A stretch of 64,000 nucleotides of DNA from Epiperipatus broadwayi (Eukaryota; Onychophora; Udeonychophora; Euonychophora; Peripatidae): NCBI GenBank assembly GCA_028023455.1, contig JAQFVV010012423.1:1503273-1567272 (forward strand), read 5' to 3'. Below, one piece after another: positions 24,666 through 36,845 of this stretch. The notes beneath the pieces were generated by a model. That model was not told the DNA's origin. It searched no databases and saw only the letters and a list, made by a program, of their open reading frames with translations. Position 1 is the stretch's first letter, and each line of letters starts with the position of its first letter. Both the position numbers and the translations under genes were made by a program.

Positions 24666-24900
24666 TCTTATTTGGACATTTAGACATGATTAATGATACA
24701 TTAAATATATATAATTTTTCTGTCTAATGGTTAAAAAGCATTTTCAATTTTGCCAACTTATGAATTTAAATCTTTATATAAATTTATTAGTTATGATCAA
24801 AATTGTAAATTGAATTTACATTCATGTTGCAAATTTTTTTACTGTATTTAAAAAAACTATCAGTTTTATTTATAATCCTAAATTATACATGGATAATATA

Positions 24901-25085
24901 GGGTATATGAGCACAGACTTTCACATGACCCACCACTCTCCACTCTATCTAATAACACTGATACACTCAAGCACATATATGCTGAAAAGATGAATAATCA
25001 CCAATATATGTATTTCATGCTAAACCAGCAATCATCAGTTGGTCCAGATTATCATCTCCCACACATATATACTATAAGTGCTCAG
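24901..25085 (-). repeat. Dispersed SINE-like repeat (second copy at 14121-14302)
   Basis: Shares many landmarks with 14121-14302 (gcacagactttc, ctgatacac, ataatcac, catcagttg, gattatcatct). The reverse strand has a weak B-box-like sequence, so a tRNA-derived origin is possible. No poly(A) or target duplication is defined. Confidence 0.5.
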
Positions 25086-26071
25086 ATATATATTAAGATA
25101 AACAATCTTCATACTTTAATGGACTGGCTCCAATCTACTACACACTCCAACTCTTCAACCGTCCATCCAACCGAAAATCTAGATGTTTATTTTTTGGCCA
25201 AAGTAATTAGCAGTGATGACTGGTCTTTAAGCACTGTGGTACTGTAGCACTCCCAGAAAAAATATATTAAATTTATGCTTGAAAATATCAATAATGTAAC
25301 AATTAATCAATATTTTGCATAATTATTATGTAAATGCTACTAATTAAACCGTTTTTAAAAAGAATTATTTTAAGTGATGCTTCAGATTCTATTCAAAGAT
25401 GCTGCTAATTATGGCAGTGACAGAAATGTCATATTCAGTAAATTTCAACAAGTTCCACTGAGATCCATTTGCAAATTTTTTAATGCATGTAACTAACACC
25501 TGCAGAGTCAATAGTTATTTGAGTATGGTATGTTTATCTATTCTGGTTTCTTTTTAGAATGAGTACATTTTTATTATTTTAATTTAGAATGAGCAATAAA
25601 ATAGTGTTTTTTCTTGTAATTAACATTTATAAAGTAACATGTAAATATTTATTCAGAAAAATATAGGAAAATAATAAAAGAAATATTATTTTACATAATT
25701 ATCATGATTTGTATTATTGTTGAATATATAAAATATATATTTTCACAATTGTCATTAAATGAAAAAATTGAAATAAAAATTAATAGTCAATCTACCCCAG
25801 ATATTATTATTTATCAAACAGCAGTTAGTAAAAATAGAAAATACTTTAGAACTTTTAATAGTGATTGCTATGAAAAAATAAAATAATCCATGTGGTTGTC
25901 AAATTAAAAATGCTCTGTTTTGTTTTTTCTTGTTTACTTTTTGGTGGCAATGCTGTAATAAAGCATCCCTGCTTAAAAATTTCACAGGCCGACCACTAAT
26001 TAATTAATAAAGAGTTACAATTAAGTGATAATATTAGATAATGCATATTTATATATTGGACTACCTCCATA
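25086..26071. other. AT-rich, nothing recognised
   Basis: No gene, RNA or clear repeat structure. Confidence 0.4.
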
Positions 26072-26221
26072 ATCTAATATAAGTATTGAATGTCTTTAGA
26101 AAAATGTAACTCTATTTAAATATTCTAAATACATTCAACTGTCAGTAATAGCACACAGGAATGTATATGGAATATTTAAATAAAGTTAATTTTTTAAAGA
26201 CATTCAATATTTATATTAGAT
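26072..26221. repeat. Inverted repeat, arms about 52 bp
   Basis: 26072-26125 is an imperfect reverse complement of 26170-26221 (atctaatata...tttaaatattc against gaatatttaaa...atattagat), with a 44 bp spacer. The spacer resembles part of the dispersed repeat at 3630-3850. Confidence 0.6.
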
Positions 26222-26337
26222 GATGGAAATAGTTCAATTTATAAATACAATTAAAACTTCAACACCACAAACCTTCAGGAAAATACTAGATTATTGGTTA
26301 CATTTTTTGCTTAGCTTGCACTTCACAATATATTTTA

Positions 26338-26525
26338 TTCTACAAGGCAAAACTCTCCATACAGTAGTGCCACCCTGTGCCAACCAGAGTAATCAATGGA
26401 TGCCAAAAGGCTTGGCATCCATTGATTACTCTGGTTGGCACAGGGTGGCACTACTATATGGAGAAAGTTTTTCATTGTTTAAAAACAATTATGTGCTAGT
26501 ATAAGAGATGGTGATCATGTGATAT
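26338..26525. repeat. Family A outer end forming a near-perfect palindrome
   Basis: 26354-26406 is the reverse complement of 26412-26464 with one mismatch and a 5-nt loop. The sequence is the outer end of family A (compare 32820-32890 and 744-800) folded straight back on itself, followed by the family A terminus (gtgatcatgtgat near 26510). It lacks the ribozyme part. Confidence 0.8.
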
Positions 26526-28799
26526 TTTATTCTAGCATGTCAGTTCAGTATTTTCAGTTACATTCTAAATTTTAATAAACTTTTTTATTATCAAAATTAT
26601 GTAAAATTATGAGTCTATCATTTTTATAAATAAATAATAAGTAAAAACAATAATACTTTCTGCGATGACTGAAAATCTATTGTCCTGCATGGTTTAAATC
26701 AAATGATAGAGAGTTGAATTTAAGAGCTAAATGTCCATTACTCCTGACATGTGAACATCATATGGATCTGGTAAGTAACAAACTATTTGATTATTTTCTT
26801 TAACTGTTAATCTGTTAATACTTTGATTCTTTTATAAAAGAACTTGATAATTAAATAAAATCAGCTGAGAATCTAATTGTGTTAGGAATTTTGTAATGTT
26901 GAGGTCAAGTCTCAAGTTACTGATAGAGTGTATTAATTGGGAATAATTGATGAGGATTTATTCAGCCATGTATATTGTTATGTGTCTCTTAAAATATAAT
27001 ATTGATTTATAAAAGCCTAAATTCTGTTTATGTTCCAAATATTCTTTTAGTTATGCTTTATATTCTCTATCTTTGACCTTCTTTTTATTGGTTTTTCTTT
27101 TTTTCTTTATTTTACTAAATAAATTATGTTGATAAATAGCTCAGTCATCTAAAGATACTCAAGTTATTGATTATATTCATCTCTCTACACAAACTAGGAG
27201 AATACGATTGCCTGTTTATGCTTACACAGATAACTCTTAATTACTTATACAAAAATTATAGATGGCTATATTCATTTGTGAGTGGCTTCTCATGATACTA
27301 ATTGTTTAAAATTAAAAATTTGTAAGAATTAAAAATATGCAAAACATTTTTAAAAAAAACTTTCTGTATATGTAATATTTGTGTGAGTGCAACTACATTA
27401 AGATTAGATACAAAAATATTTTATATTATAGTCAATTTGCATTTTAAAAATACAAACGTAGGTTGAATCGTTTTATAGACATATTGCAGAGTTGTGGAAT
27501 CCAGAAAATTGTAGATTCCAGCTCAACTTAAGAAAAATGTTGCTAATACCTTTTACATTAAGTTTCGTGTTGTCACACAGATGCACAGACAGTTAATTTA
27601 GTCAATAAATTATTGTACTTTCAAAAGTTATAATGTTTATATCTATTTCAAAATTAATAAACACTTTGACTATTTTTTAAAAAATTGGTATATTTAATAA
27701 TACATTACAAGTAAGAATAATTATACAAAAAAGAGGTTAATTAAAAATATTTTATTAGTTTTCTAAATGTATTTAAGTATTTTAAATATACACTTTTTTT
27801 TACAGAGAAACAGTGAAAAATAAGCTAATTCTTGTCAGATTTACTCTTGGGGATAGTTTTCTTTTCTTGTTTAATTGTCTTGTTAAAAATAGATTGAGCT
27901 TTGTTTATTGACAAATGGTTAAATAATTAAACAACTATCTAAGTTTTGCCATGGTCTACCTACCAAAAAAAAAAAAAAATCCAAGTATACTTAAAAAATT
28001 TCAGCCATATGAAAAAAAATCAAATTCTACCTGATTTCAATATCAAGTCATGGGCATAGCAAATTGACAAGTTAATTCTATATCATAAACATCTTATATA
28101 ATATATTGTGAGACTGTAGAAGCTAGTATTATAAAAAAAAAAATACTTCATAATGAAATGTGTCACATGTTAATTTGTTCTCCTATTGGGTTCATTGTGT
28201 TAAATCAATAAAAAGTTAAAATAAAATGAAGTATCTAAATTATTAAAAAAATTAAACTTTACCACATACAGCAGAAAATGTATAAATACCACTATATCAA
28301 AATTTTTATGCCCCAGTTTACTAGTATATTTACTGGAATATATATTGAAACAGTTAGATCTGTTTTTAGTGTATTTCGGTACACTCAGATTGCGTGTGTT
28401 TCTTTAATTTAAAACATTGAGTGTGCTTATAATATTGCAGGGTATGTGCGTGTGTAATCGTTCTAGTAATTATAAATATAAAAATACAGCCTTAAATATT
28501 TATATACGCGCATATTCATTTACGTTTGTTAAAACTGAAGTAAACATAACGGTGTGTAGTTAAAATTTATATATATAACAGAATAATAAGTTTAAATTTA
28601 TAAAATTACTTATTTTCAAGATTCATTTTAAATAATTTTCAAGTTAAATAATTTTCAGTTCTTTTGTTTGTTTAAAATTACACAAACAGTAAGTTGTTTA
28701 TGAGTTTTAACATTCGTTCTAAAAATAAATCTTTAGCTAAAAACTTGACTCATTTAAAATTATAACTAAGACCAATTATAAATTCAGTCAGGCATAAAT
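26526..28799. other. Gene-free AT-rich region
   Basis: No gene or structured repeat recognised. The right-hand few hundred bases may already belong to the upstream part of the old LTR that follows, whose start I cannot place. Confidence 0.4.
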
Positions 28800-29964
28800 C
28801 ATACTAAGTGCTATGGCCACTCTCTTGGGAATATATCTTTTATCCCTATGTATAGCTGTGACGTCAATTGAAATAATAGATCTTAGAGTCCGGATTTAGC
28901 TATACCAAATAATTTACTAAGTGAATATTTAGTTAAAGGCTAGTTCGAACCAGTCATCAGATGAGGTGGCATGAGAAAAAGAGAAGGGACCACTGTCAAA
29001 AATATAATATAAAAAGAGCTGTAGTAGCCATCAAAATCCATCTAAATCCATCCATCTTTCATCATCCTTCTTCTTAGCTGTTGCTGTGTGAAAAAGTTAT
29101 ATTTGTTGCTGAAAATCTTTTCTGAAGACCAGTGCTGAAAAATCATTAAAAGCTATTTCTGCCGTACTTTATAGCAAGCTGAATTCTAGAAAGCCAGTAC
29201 CCAAGCTGTTCCAATCATGACCGTTGGCTAGAGACAAGAGACTGCCGTTTGCTCTTTCACAAGCTGCTACCATGAGAGAAAACACCAACCTCAGCCATGC
29301 CCAGCCCGTGATGGAGAAAGAAGACACCTGAAATGCCAGAGAGTTCCTTGAATGAAGTAATGGAGAAAGCTGCCACAGAAGTAAATTTCCCAGCTGCATC
29401 CAGACTCAAACCCAGAGAGCCCAGCCTGATTTGATAGAGAGAAGCATGTTAAAGAATGCCTAAAAGACTTTATCGGTAAATCATTCTGCAGAATATTTAA
29501 TTTCATAACTAAAATTATTCTAAATGAAAAGCTAGCCTAACTAATAAATCTCGTAATTAATTATCATTTAAATCTTACATTAAACTATTTATATTAAATT
29601 TATTTAAAGCTTAGAGCTCTCTCAAAATTCTTGTTTGATCATAAATAATTTGAATGATTGTTAATAATTTAAGTAAGCATAAATAATTAGATTCTATAAA
29701 AATGTTCAAACAAATTTCATTTCTAAATTATAAATATATTGATGGTTTATGCAATTTATTCTTATGCCATCTATCTTTAGTTTTAAGTTCATGTTTATTA
29801 ATTTATGCTATGTTCATCTGAATGGAGTTTGTGTGTTAAATGAATTATCGGGGAAAGGTGGGGCGAGTAATCACTTTTTGTGATATAAAGAATATAGTCA
29901 AAACTCCCTTATGAAACAAAACTATTATTTACACTAGAGTGAATCGGTATTTATAATGCCCTAA

Positions 29965-30310
29965 CAAGTTATTTAAAATGAAAATATTTTGCTAAAGTTA
30001 TTTTAAATGTATATTTTGCGTATGTTATTTAAAACTCATATTTGTGTATATTATTTAAAACGCCGATTTTGCTCATGTTATTTAAGATGTATATTTGCAT
30101 AAGTTATCTAAAATATGTATTTTGCCAGTTATTTAAAAGTATATTTTACTAAAGCTATTTAAAATGTAGGTTTTGCGTAAGCTATTTAAAACACATTTTG
30201 CATTATTAGTAAGGCCTATTTTGATGAGTTATTTTAGAGTGATTTATTTAAAAATCAATATTTTGCTTGAGCTATTAAATAATCCATATTTTAGATTATT
30301 TAAAAATCAG
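29965..30310 (+). repeat. Degenerate ~30 bp minisatellite
   Basis: About ten units of the pattern gttatttaaaatgtatattttgc with substitutions and length changes, lying inside the old LTR. Confidence 0.7.
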
Positions 30311-30625
30311 TTTGATATTAGATGTAGGTTATAACTACATATAATTAATGTTTCCAGTTTTAATAAATCTTAAGTTTTGCTATAACTTCGTTTAATTAGA
30401 GAATAAGAAACTATGCAGCAAACCTTAAATCAGATTCTAATTAATCGCCCTTATCATGTGATTTAATAATCTCATTTATGAACTGACCAGTGGTGGAAGC
30501 ACTGAAAGAAGCTAAGATTTTGGCATCATTCATTGATAAAATATTAATTTAGCATTGCGCGAATGTGTTGCTAGTTAGCATAAATATGCATATCTTCTTA
30601 CTACTTCTATAATGGCCTATCTGAG

Positions 30626-30757
30626 GATTGTTTTCACGTCAAGTCATGTCTTGAAAGTTTAGGCAAATGTGACATTTATTCGTATTTAACTGATTGTTTC
30701 CACGTCAAGTCATGCCTCGAAAGTTTAGGCAAATGTGACATTTATTCGTATTTAGCA
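30626..30757 (+). repeat. 66 bp tandem duplication
   Basis: Two copies of a 66 bp unit (cacgtcaagtcatg begins at 30635 and 30701) differing at a few bases. Confidence 0.85.
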
Positions 30758-31029
30758 GAACCAAAGTGTTTCCAAAGGCTCATAAGCCAATCTTCTATTC
30801 ACTTTAATAAAAAGGCCTAGTAAACAGTTCCCCAAACCGGTCTTCTTGCTATAATGGAAGATGCACATTTCTTCTGATATTATAGTCTATAATGCACTAG
30901 AATCTGACGTTCGACTGCCACACCTCAGTTCAGCTTCCCTAGATATTAACTTTGGCCTTGATCCAATTCAGAATCTGAGTTAATGCGTTTATCTGTATAA
31001 CAATTATATATCATGCCGATATCTTTATA

Positions 31030-31115
31030 ATATGATTTTAAACTTAGTAATAATAATATAATCTTAAACTTAGTAATAATAAAATAATCTTAAACTTAGT
31101 AATAATAATATAATC
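31030..31115 (+). repeat. Three-copy tandem repeat
   Basis: Three units built on ttaaacttagtaataataa, each followed by ataatc, inside the old LTR. Confidence 0.8.
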
Positions 31116-31242
31116 TCTATCAGTTGCCAGTAAATCGATCACTCTAGCTAGCTATTACTGATTTCCACTATATAGAACATAGCATGAATTAGGACATGAA
31201 AGATGACATAAGTTTATTAAAAAGTCATATACTAATTAAATC

Positions 31243-31420
31243 ATTTGTAACCCTGCGAATCCACTCACCTGCATATGAGCACTATATAAATTGCTTTATG
31301 ATACTATTTTATAACCCTGAACCACTCATCTGCATGTGAACCCTAGATAATTAGCTTTGTAACCCTGAATCACTAACCTGTGTGTGAGCACACTATAAAT
31401 GACTGTAATCTATTCTTCAT
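31243..31420 (+). repeat. Three degenerate ~65 bp units
   Basis: Each unit reads roughly taaccctgaatcac-tcacctgcatgtgagcac-tataaat. The inverted copy at 43910-44270 has the equivalent units (cactcacaggtgatgattt with ggttacaaat). Confidence 0.65.
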
Positions 31421-31796
31421 AACCCTCTATACCTAATTTATTTTGCGTTATTATTTATTAAGTATTATATTAAATTTATGAAATATAAATTTGTCTCAGT
31501 CTCATTACTTGCTCATTACCTTATGAATAACTAGTTAAGTTATATAATATAATATGTAATGGGGGGATGTCTCATGTTTTACTGCTTTGCTATTGCTGGA
31601 ATGTGATTAAAGAGATATCGAGTGTAACCTCAGGCATGTCATTCGCAATGGGTTGACTTGGAAGCACGAGTGAGAGAGTTGATGTATGATCAGATGTAGG
31701 ATATTACTATCCCGACTTGGTCAGCTTTTGGTTCTCTGATTTGGACTCTCAGTCTGTTGAGCAAATGTACAAACCTGACCGTTACAATATGTGTCA

Positions 31797-32774
31797 ATGT
31801 AATCTGAATGTTATCCACATGTAAGTCTCAGTTTTCAGCAAAGCAGAAACCTTCATTTAAAAATTTTTCAAACTGTTCATTATTTTAAGAGAAGTATGAT
31901 TGTTATAAATGTTTTAAAATTGCTTACAAATATTTTTGCTTGTTTATTCATTTTTTATTTGTAGGATTTATGAATAAACAATCACTAAAAAAGCTGAAAC
32001 TGATTATTACTTTTTTTTCTTTATATGAAATTTTTTTTTTGCTTCCTCATTCATTTGATTTCATTGAAAAATTATATATATGGAAAAAAAGACCCTATTC
32101 TGTTTACTCACTGGATTATTCCCCACTGCTAGTAAGATAGATGATTAATAAATAAAAGTTACACATATATTTTTGGTCATTCATAAAATACTAGTGAACA
32201 AAATAAGTTGCAGAAACTTGTGAAATGCCTTGCTAAAATTTCTCTAGGTTCCTAAATCTGTGACTTTACTGCTGCCATAGAAACATTTTGCAAATAAAAT
32301 AAGATGTAGAAATGAACACAAGCAGTGGAAATTCCCATCTAAGTATAATTCTTACTTTTTTATTACATTCTCCCTAATATCTGACTTTAAATGATGTTCA
32401 AATTGTATAAATGTAATTCAAATATTACTGAAGAATTTATCTTATTTTTAACAATCTGCAGCTAACATATCATATTTTAGAATCTAAATACTTTATTATA
32501 CAGCACAGTATTTATTGTATATCTTAAGAAGCAATATATATTTTAATTTGATTTCTTAAATGTTCTGCATTCACAACTTCATGATTCACTTCAGATAAAT
32601 TTTCTTCAAGATTATTATGAGGTTGGAGATTATGATAAATAATGATAAATATTAGAAATGTGTAAGAAATTATGATTTTGGCATAAACAAAAAATATTGG
32701 TTAAACATGAAATAGATTTTGAGTATCATTTGTTTTTGTTTTTCTTCAATTAGTTTATTCATATTTAACTCTAA
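31797..32774. other. Gene-free AT-rich region
   Basis: No gene, RNA or repeat recognised. Confidence 0.4.
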
Positions 32775-33252
32775 ACACCACATGATCACCATTTTTTATG
32801 CTTAATCAAAATGCTAAAACAGGCAAAACTCTCCATGCAGTAGTGCCACTCAGTGCAAGCCAGAGTAATCAATGGATGCAAGAAGGTTTGGGCATAAAAT
32901 TCCTATCTATTACCTATTCATCCAATCTCCTCAGACTAGTTTCTAGCTTGTGGCTTTTATCAGTAGGGAGCTTTGGATCTGAGAGCATTGCATCTAGATC
33001 TTAGGATCTAATTCAACCCTACAGCAGCCACCTTCTATCTCTAGTTAACTACAAAACTTTGAGTCTAAAATTGAAAACAATATTTTCAATCCAAGCTCAT
33101 TAGCTTATATAGTCACATAGGTCTGAACTCAGTACACATACATTTTGGTGGCTATGGTTATTAAAGAACCAAAGATACCAAAATGTATGAGTACTGAACT
33201 GAGTTCAGACCTATATGGCTATATAAGCTAATGAGCTTGGATTGAAAATATT
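32775..33252 (-). repeat. Family A element with a short inverted second arm
   Basis: From the outer end (cacatgatcacc at 32779) through the ribozyme region to the inner end near 33160, this is family A in minus orientation. From 33176 to 33252 the inner end is repeated in reverse (33088-33152 pairs with 33176-33240), so it is a head-to-head dimer whose second arm is truncated before the ribozyme. Confidence 0.7.
32928..32970 (-). ncRNA. Decayed hammerhead-like core, family A
   Basis: The minus strand reads CTGATAA (core G8 changed to A), an AGCC...GGCT-type stem II region, GAAA (32940-32943), CTAG, TC and TGAGGA. Loss of the core G should abolish cleavage. Confidence 0.55.
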
Positions 33253-34389
33253 ATTCTTTTGAAAATTAACAAATCATTTGCAAAATGTAGATGATTTACT
33301 TCATTTATATTTTTATATCCTTAAATATTTCTTCAGTAATGAGTTTTTCATTTTTTTTGTATATAAAAACAATAATTATTGGTTTACTTTATTTTTGAAA
33401 TATTTTCTAATGCTCACAGAGAGAAAAAAATCCAGATACATTGAAGTCTTTATAAGTGTAGGTTAGATTTCTCCCCATTTTTGAAAAAATAAAACGTTCA
33501 TTTTAATTCTCTAGTTTAAGATTTGTTAAGTGAAACTTAAAGATAACAATTTGTCAAGAGTGAAACTTAATCTTTTTCTCTTTTCAATTATGTATGTGTA
33601 ACCGAAACGTATATGTTAAATTATTGAATATTACTGAATTTGTCTTTTTAAGAAAGTGCTTTCAATCACAGAAAAAATATATATTAGAATTAAAGTTCAA
33701 ACTTTAGAAATATATATAAACAAACATTAAAAAAATATCTATATAATAATTTTTGCATCACAGTACTTTACTTTATAAATCACAGATTACTAAATTAGTC
33801 TTTTGATATGATTTCCTATTGTTTTTTTTTTAAAAAAAACGAAGTTTAATGCACACATATTGAAAATTCTAATTAGATATTAAAACAGTAAAAAGAAAAT
33901 TGTATCTTATTCCAGAACAAAAAAAAAACTACTAGCATTAGTAGTGCTTCCTTGATAAAATAGATAAAAGGATTCAAAAAGGCAATATTTAAACAACCTA
34001 TTGGAGGGCAAAGGTGTCACCATTAATCCTTGAGAAAAAAGGAATATGAATTCTGCTGGCCAATTGCCACAGTAAGGATTTGAACACTTTCCAGTCTTGT
34101 GCTAAGAGTAATTAAGTATTTCTTTAATAATCAATATTGATAGTTGTCTAGGTTGTCATCCATCTGAAACAAATGGCTGAATCAGTTATAGACATGATAG
34201 GAAGATGTAATATCATTTTACCATAAGGCTCTTTTTTCATGGCAAAGTAATAATAATCAAAATTTATAAAAATATTATCAATCAAATTTTTAAACTATTA
34301 AATTAATAGAAAAGTAAGATATTGTAGTATATCAATAGAATAACCATGATTTAGTGATTAACATATTTGCTTATTAGTCTGCAGCCTAG
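33253..34389. other. Gene-free AT-rich region
   Basis: No gene recognised. A weak B-box-like gtgttcaaatcc on the minus strand near 34073-34084 hints at another tRNA-derived fragment. Confidence 0.35.
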
Positions 34390-34538
34390 TATTCAAATTC
34401 ATAACTAATCTTTCTTATTGCATTGCCATATGTATATAATATAATATTAAATCATCTATGCACTTTATTACTGTTTAAAGCATTGTGAAACAGTGATAAA
34501 GTGCATAGATGATTTAATATTATATTATTCAAATTCAT
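34390..34538. repeat. Snapback insertion with 13 bp flanking repeat
   Basis: 34438-34476 is the reverse complement of 34488-34526 with one mismatch and an 11-nt loop. The 123 bp segment is bounded by tattcaaattcat at 34390-34402 and again at 34526-34538, consistent with a target-site duplication. Confidence 0.7.
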
Positions 34539-35810
34539 GTGAAGTTTTGAGATTTGTATTGTTTTAAGCAGGCTTAGAATTTTTTGTAAGTGACCATCTC
34601 ATAGACAACTATTGAATTATAAATAGGGATTTTATTATTCTTAAGTGAAAGGGAAAAATAATGAAAATATAATATAAACATGCTCTCACTTTTTATTGCC
34701 TAGTTAATATTTTTCTTCATAGTTTATTTAAAGAAGTAAAAGAGAAGCCTTTGCCTATTACAGTGGTCCTATATCTACATGTATATATGTGCATCATGTG
34801 TATATTGTTGCTATTAATATATAATTCTAAGGCATTTAAATAAAATAATGTATAAAGAAATTTAATTTTACTATAAAATTTAATTTTATTATGCAATTTA
34901 ATATTATTACAATATAATTAGGGGGTTTCAAATGAGCAAAAAAAATGTAAATAATTAATTAAACTCAATTGATGGTAAAAAAATGTATAAATTAAATTCT
35001 AACTTTATAATTATTTTAGGGAAAAGGGTGACAAAAATGTATATTTACCATGGAGATTAGATAAAGTCAAAGATATTCAGAATTTAATTAAGAAATGCAA
35101 TTAGTAAAAAATAAATAAAATTAAATTAGATGGAGATTACGATCAGCAAGACTTTTTTTTTAGATAGTAAGAAAATAATTTTCTTTTAAAATTAATCAAT
35201 TTGGAAAGATCTGGATGTCTTTGTTTTGAGATATATATATATATAAGGACAGAGAAAAGGGTTTTTAGTTCTTGTAAACTTTTGTAAAGTTTTTTAAGCT
35301 GTTAAATTACATTATGTTATGACCAGTGAGTAACCACCACAAGTTCTCCGACCATCTCTGTGGAGCTGAGTATAGACTCCCCTGTTATTATAGCAGTGCT
35401 GCCATTAAAGTCCCTGCCTACAATTGATAACCCAAATTGCTGACATACTATGCCATTGTTGTCAAAAGGAAGTCCCAGTATATAATTTCATTGAGTGACC
35501 ACCCAACCAATTCTACTGTCTATCAAAATTCTTTAAAGATCTATTAAAATAGTAATTTATTTTAACTTCATAAATTTAAGTTTACCAGTAAACAATTAAA
35601 GCCTCTTTATTATTCTCTTTCGATGCTTAAATAATTATATATTAATCATTCTGTAAAATATGTGTCTTACCATATTATTTAGATATTTTATTGCATTATT
35701 TAAATATTTTTTTATTATGTTATAATGCATTCTTAATTAATTGTACATGATAAGGAAGATCAACTATTGCAATATGTATTCGATCTTTCTTAAATTTGCT
35801 AGACTTTGTC
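34539..35810. other. Gene-free; a GC-richer patch at 35310-35530
   Basis: Mostly AT-rich. 35230-35530 begins with tatatataagg, a possible TATA box, and then has unusually balanced composition, as LTR transcript regions in this window do. It may be a fragment of another LTR, but there is no second copy here to compare. Confidence 0.3.
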
Positions 35811-35919
35811 AAGCATTGTTAGCTGAGAGGTCATTGCAGCCACCTTGCAAACAAGTAGTTGGTTGCAGATGGTTGTGGGTTCACCTCCTGGCCAATGCTA
35901 TTACATATGAAAAAAAAAT
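35811..35919 (+). repeat. tRNA-derived SINE fragment
   Basis: A-box-like ttagctgagaggtca (35819-35833), B-box-like gggttcacctcc (35877-35888), acceptor-like ends (gcattg and caatgc) that pair, and an A-rich tail at 35911-35918. It opens with the same agcattg as the SINE at 53933. Confidence 0.5.
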
Positions 35920-36689
35920 TGGTAGACCTATTGTTTAAGAATCAGACTGAGGTAAATTTAGTAAAATATTTCAATGATTAAAATATTTGATGTTATTTAA
36001 AGAAAAGTCCAGTAATTAAACAAAAGCAAGATATTTAAATCCCTTCTCATTGATTCTAATTTGTCTTTTTTGTTATTTTCTAGTTAAACTTATCTGTTCA
36101 GAGTCTATTATTCCAAATATGCAATCGGAGCCTTTATCTCAATTAGTGATGGTTCATAAAATATTTTTTTACTAAAATGGAGTTTAATAAAATAAAAGTT
36201 AAAAACTTTATTTTCTTTTAGAAGGGACAAGTATATATGTATACTGCATACATGCGATTTATAAACAAGCTTTCAGTTTTAAAATAAAATTTAATGTTCA
36301 AAGTTAAAAGCTAAAACTTTGTTTTCTGTTTTAAAAAGGGACAAATATAGATGCATACTCTATGATACAATAGTTTATTTTTTAAAACTTTTAATTCAAT
36401 TTAATATATTATCATTGTAGGCTATCATTTTAATAATTTCTTATATATGTAAGACCTATGTGGCAGATCTCTAATTAAGCAAGGAGTAATCTCTTTATAA
36501 AATTTTTTATATTTTAATAACTGCATAGGCTGTGATTTAGCCTCATATAATAGATGTCCACATATTATAAACTTATGACATGGCCATTTATGTTTTATTT
36601 TATAAGATTTAAGTCCAAATATTTATTATTTTATATAAATGTAGCATTACTGGGTTGTCTAATTTCATGATTATCTTGCTGCATTTCTT
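35920..36689. other. Gene-free AT-rich region
   Basis: No gene recognised. Contains a loose repeat (aaaactttgttttcttttagaagggacaa-like segments near 36200 and 36310). Confidence 0.4.
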
Positions 36690-36845
36690 CAGCAGGTATA
36701 TATCCCTGCTTCAGAAGATTTAATTTGACAGGTTCTGTTTGTCTAAGTTCCACGCAAATATGGAGACATTCTTTTCATTTTCCAGACCAAGAGGATCTTG
36801 TTTTGGTCTTGTTGCCAGTACAGTGGATCATTCCTGCCTGTTAGA
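36690..36845 (+). pseudogene. Ty3/gypsy integrase C-terminal fragment, tentative
   Basis: The frame at 36785-36844 reads EDLVLVLLPVQ, which matches the (G)DLVLVLLP segment near the end of many Ty3/gypsy integrases, followed by a stop. The codons before it are only partly consistent. It lies upstream of the RNase H relic, so it would belong to a different or rearranged copy. Confidence 0.4.

Larger units (their letters stand above)
28800..31796 (+). mobile_element. Old long LTR related to the 43458-47130 copy, apparently solo
   Basis: Landmarks in order: TATA-like tataaaaag at 29008-29016; a GC-richer transcript-like segment to about 29470; an AT-rich part with four blocks of tandem repeats; and a tail ending caaatgtac...gaccgttaca at 31796. 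The tail matches, in reverse, the edge of the copy at 43458, and its last bases resemble the end of the young LTR (gactgtcaca). No internal coding region follows, so it reads as a solo LTR. The left boundary is not determined. Confidence 0.5.

Noticed and set aside
29169-29506. Overlapping 71-76 residue frames on the minus strand
   Set aside because: They lie in the GC-richer segment of the old LTR, which is better read as an LTR transcript region on the plus strand; no protein motif.
31243-31420. CRISPR-like regularly spaced repeats
   Set aside because: Units are degenerate and contiguous without unique spacers, in a eukaryotic repeat context.
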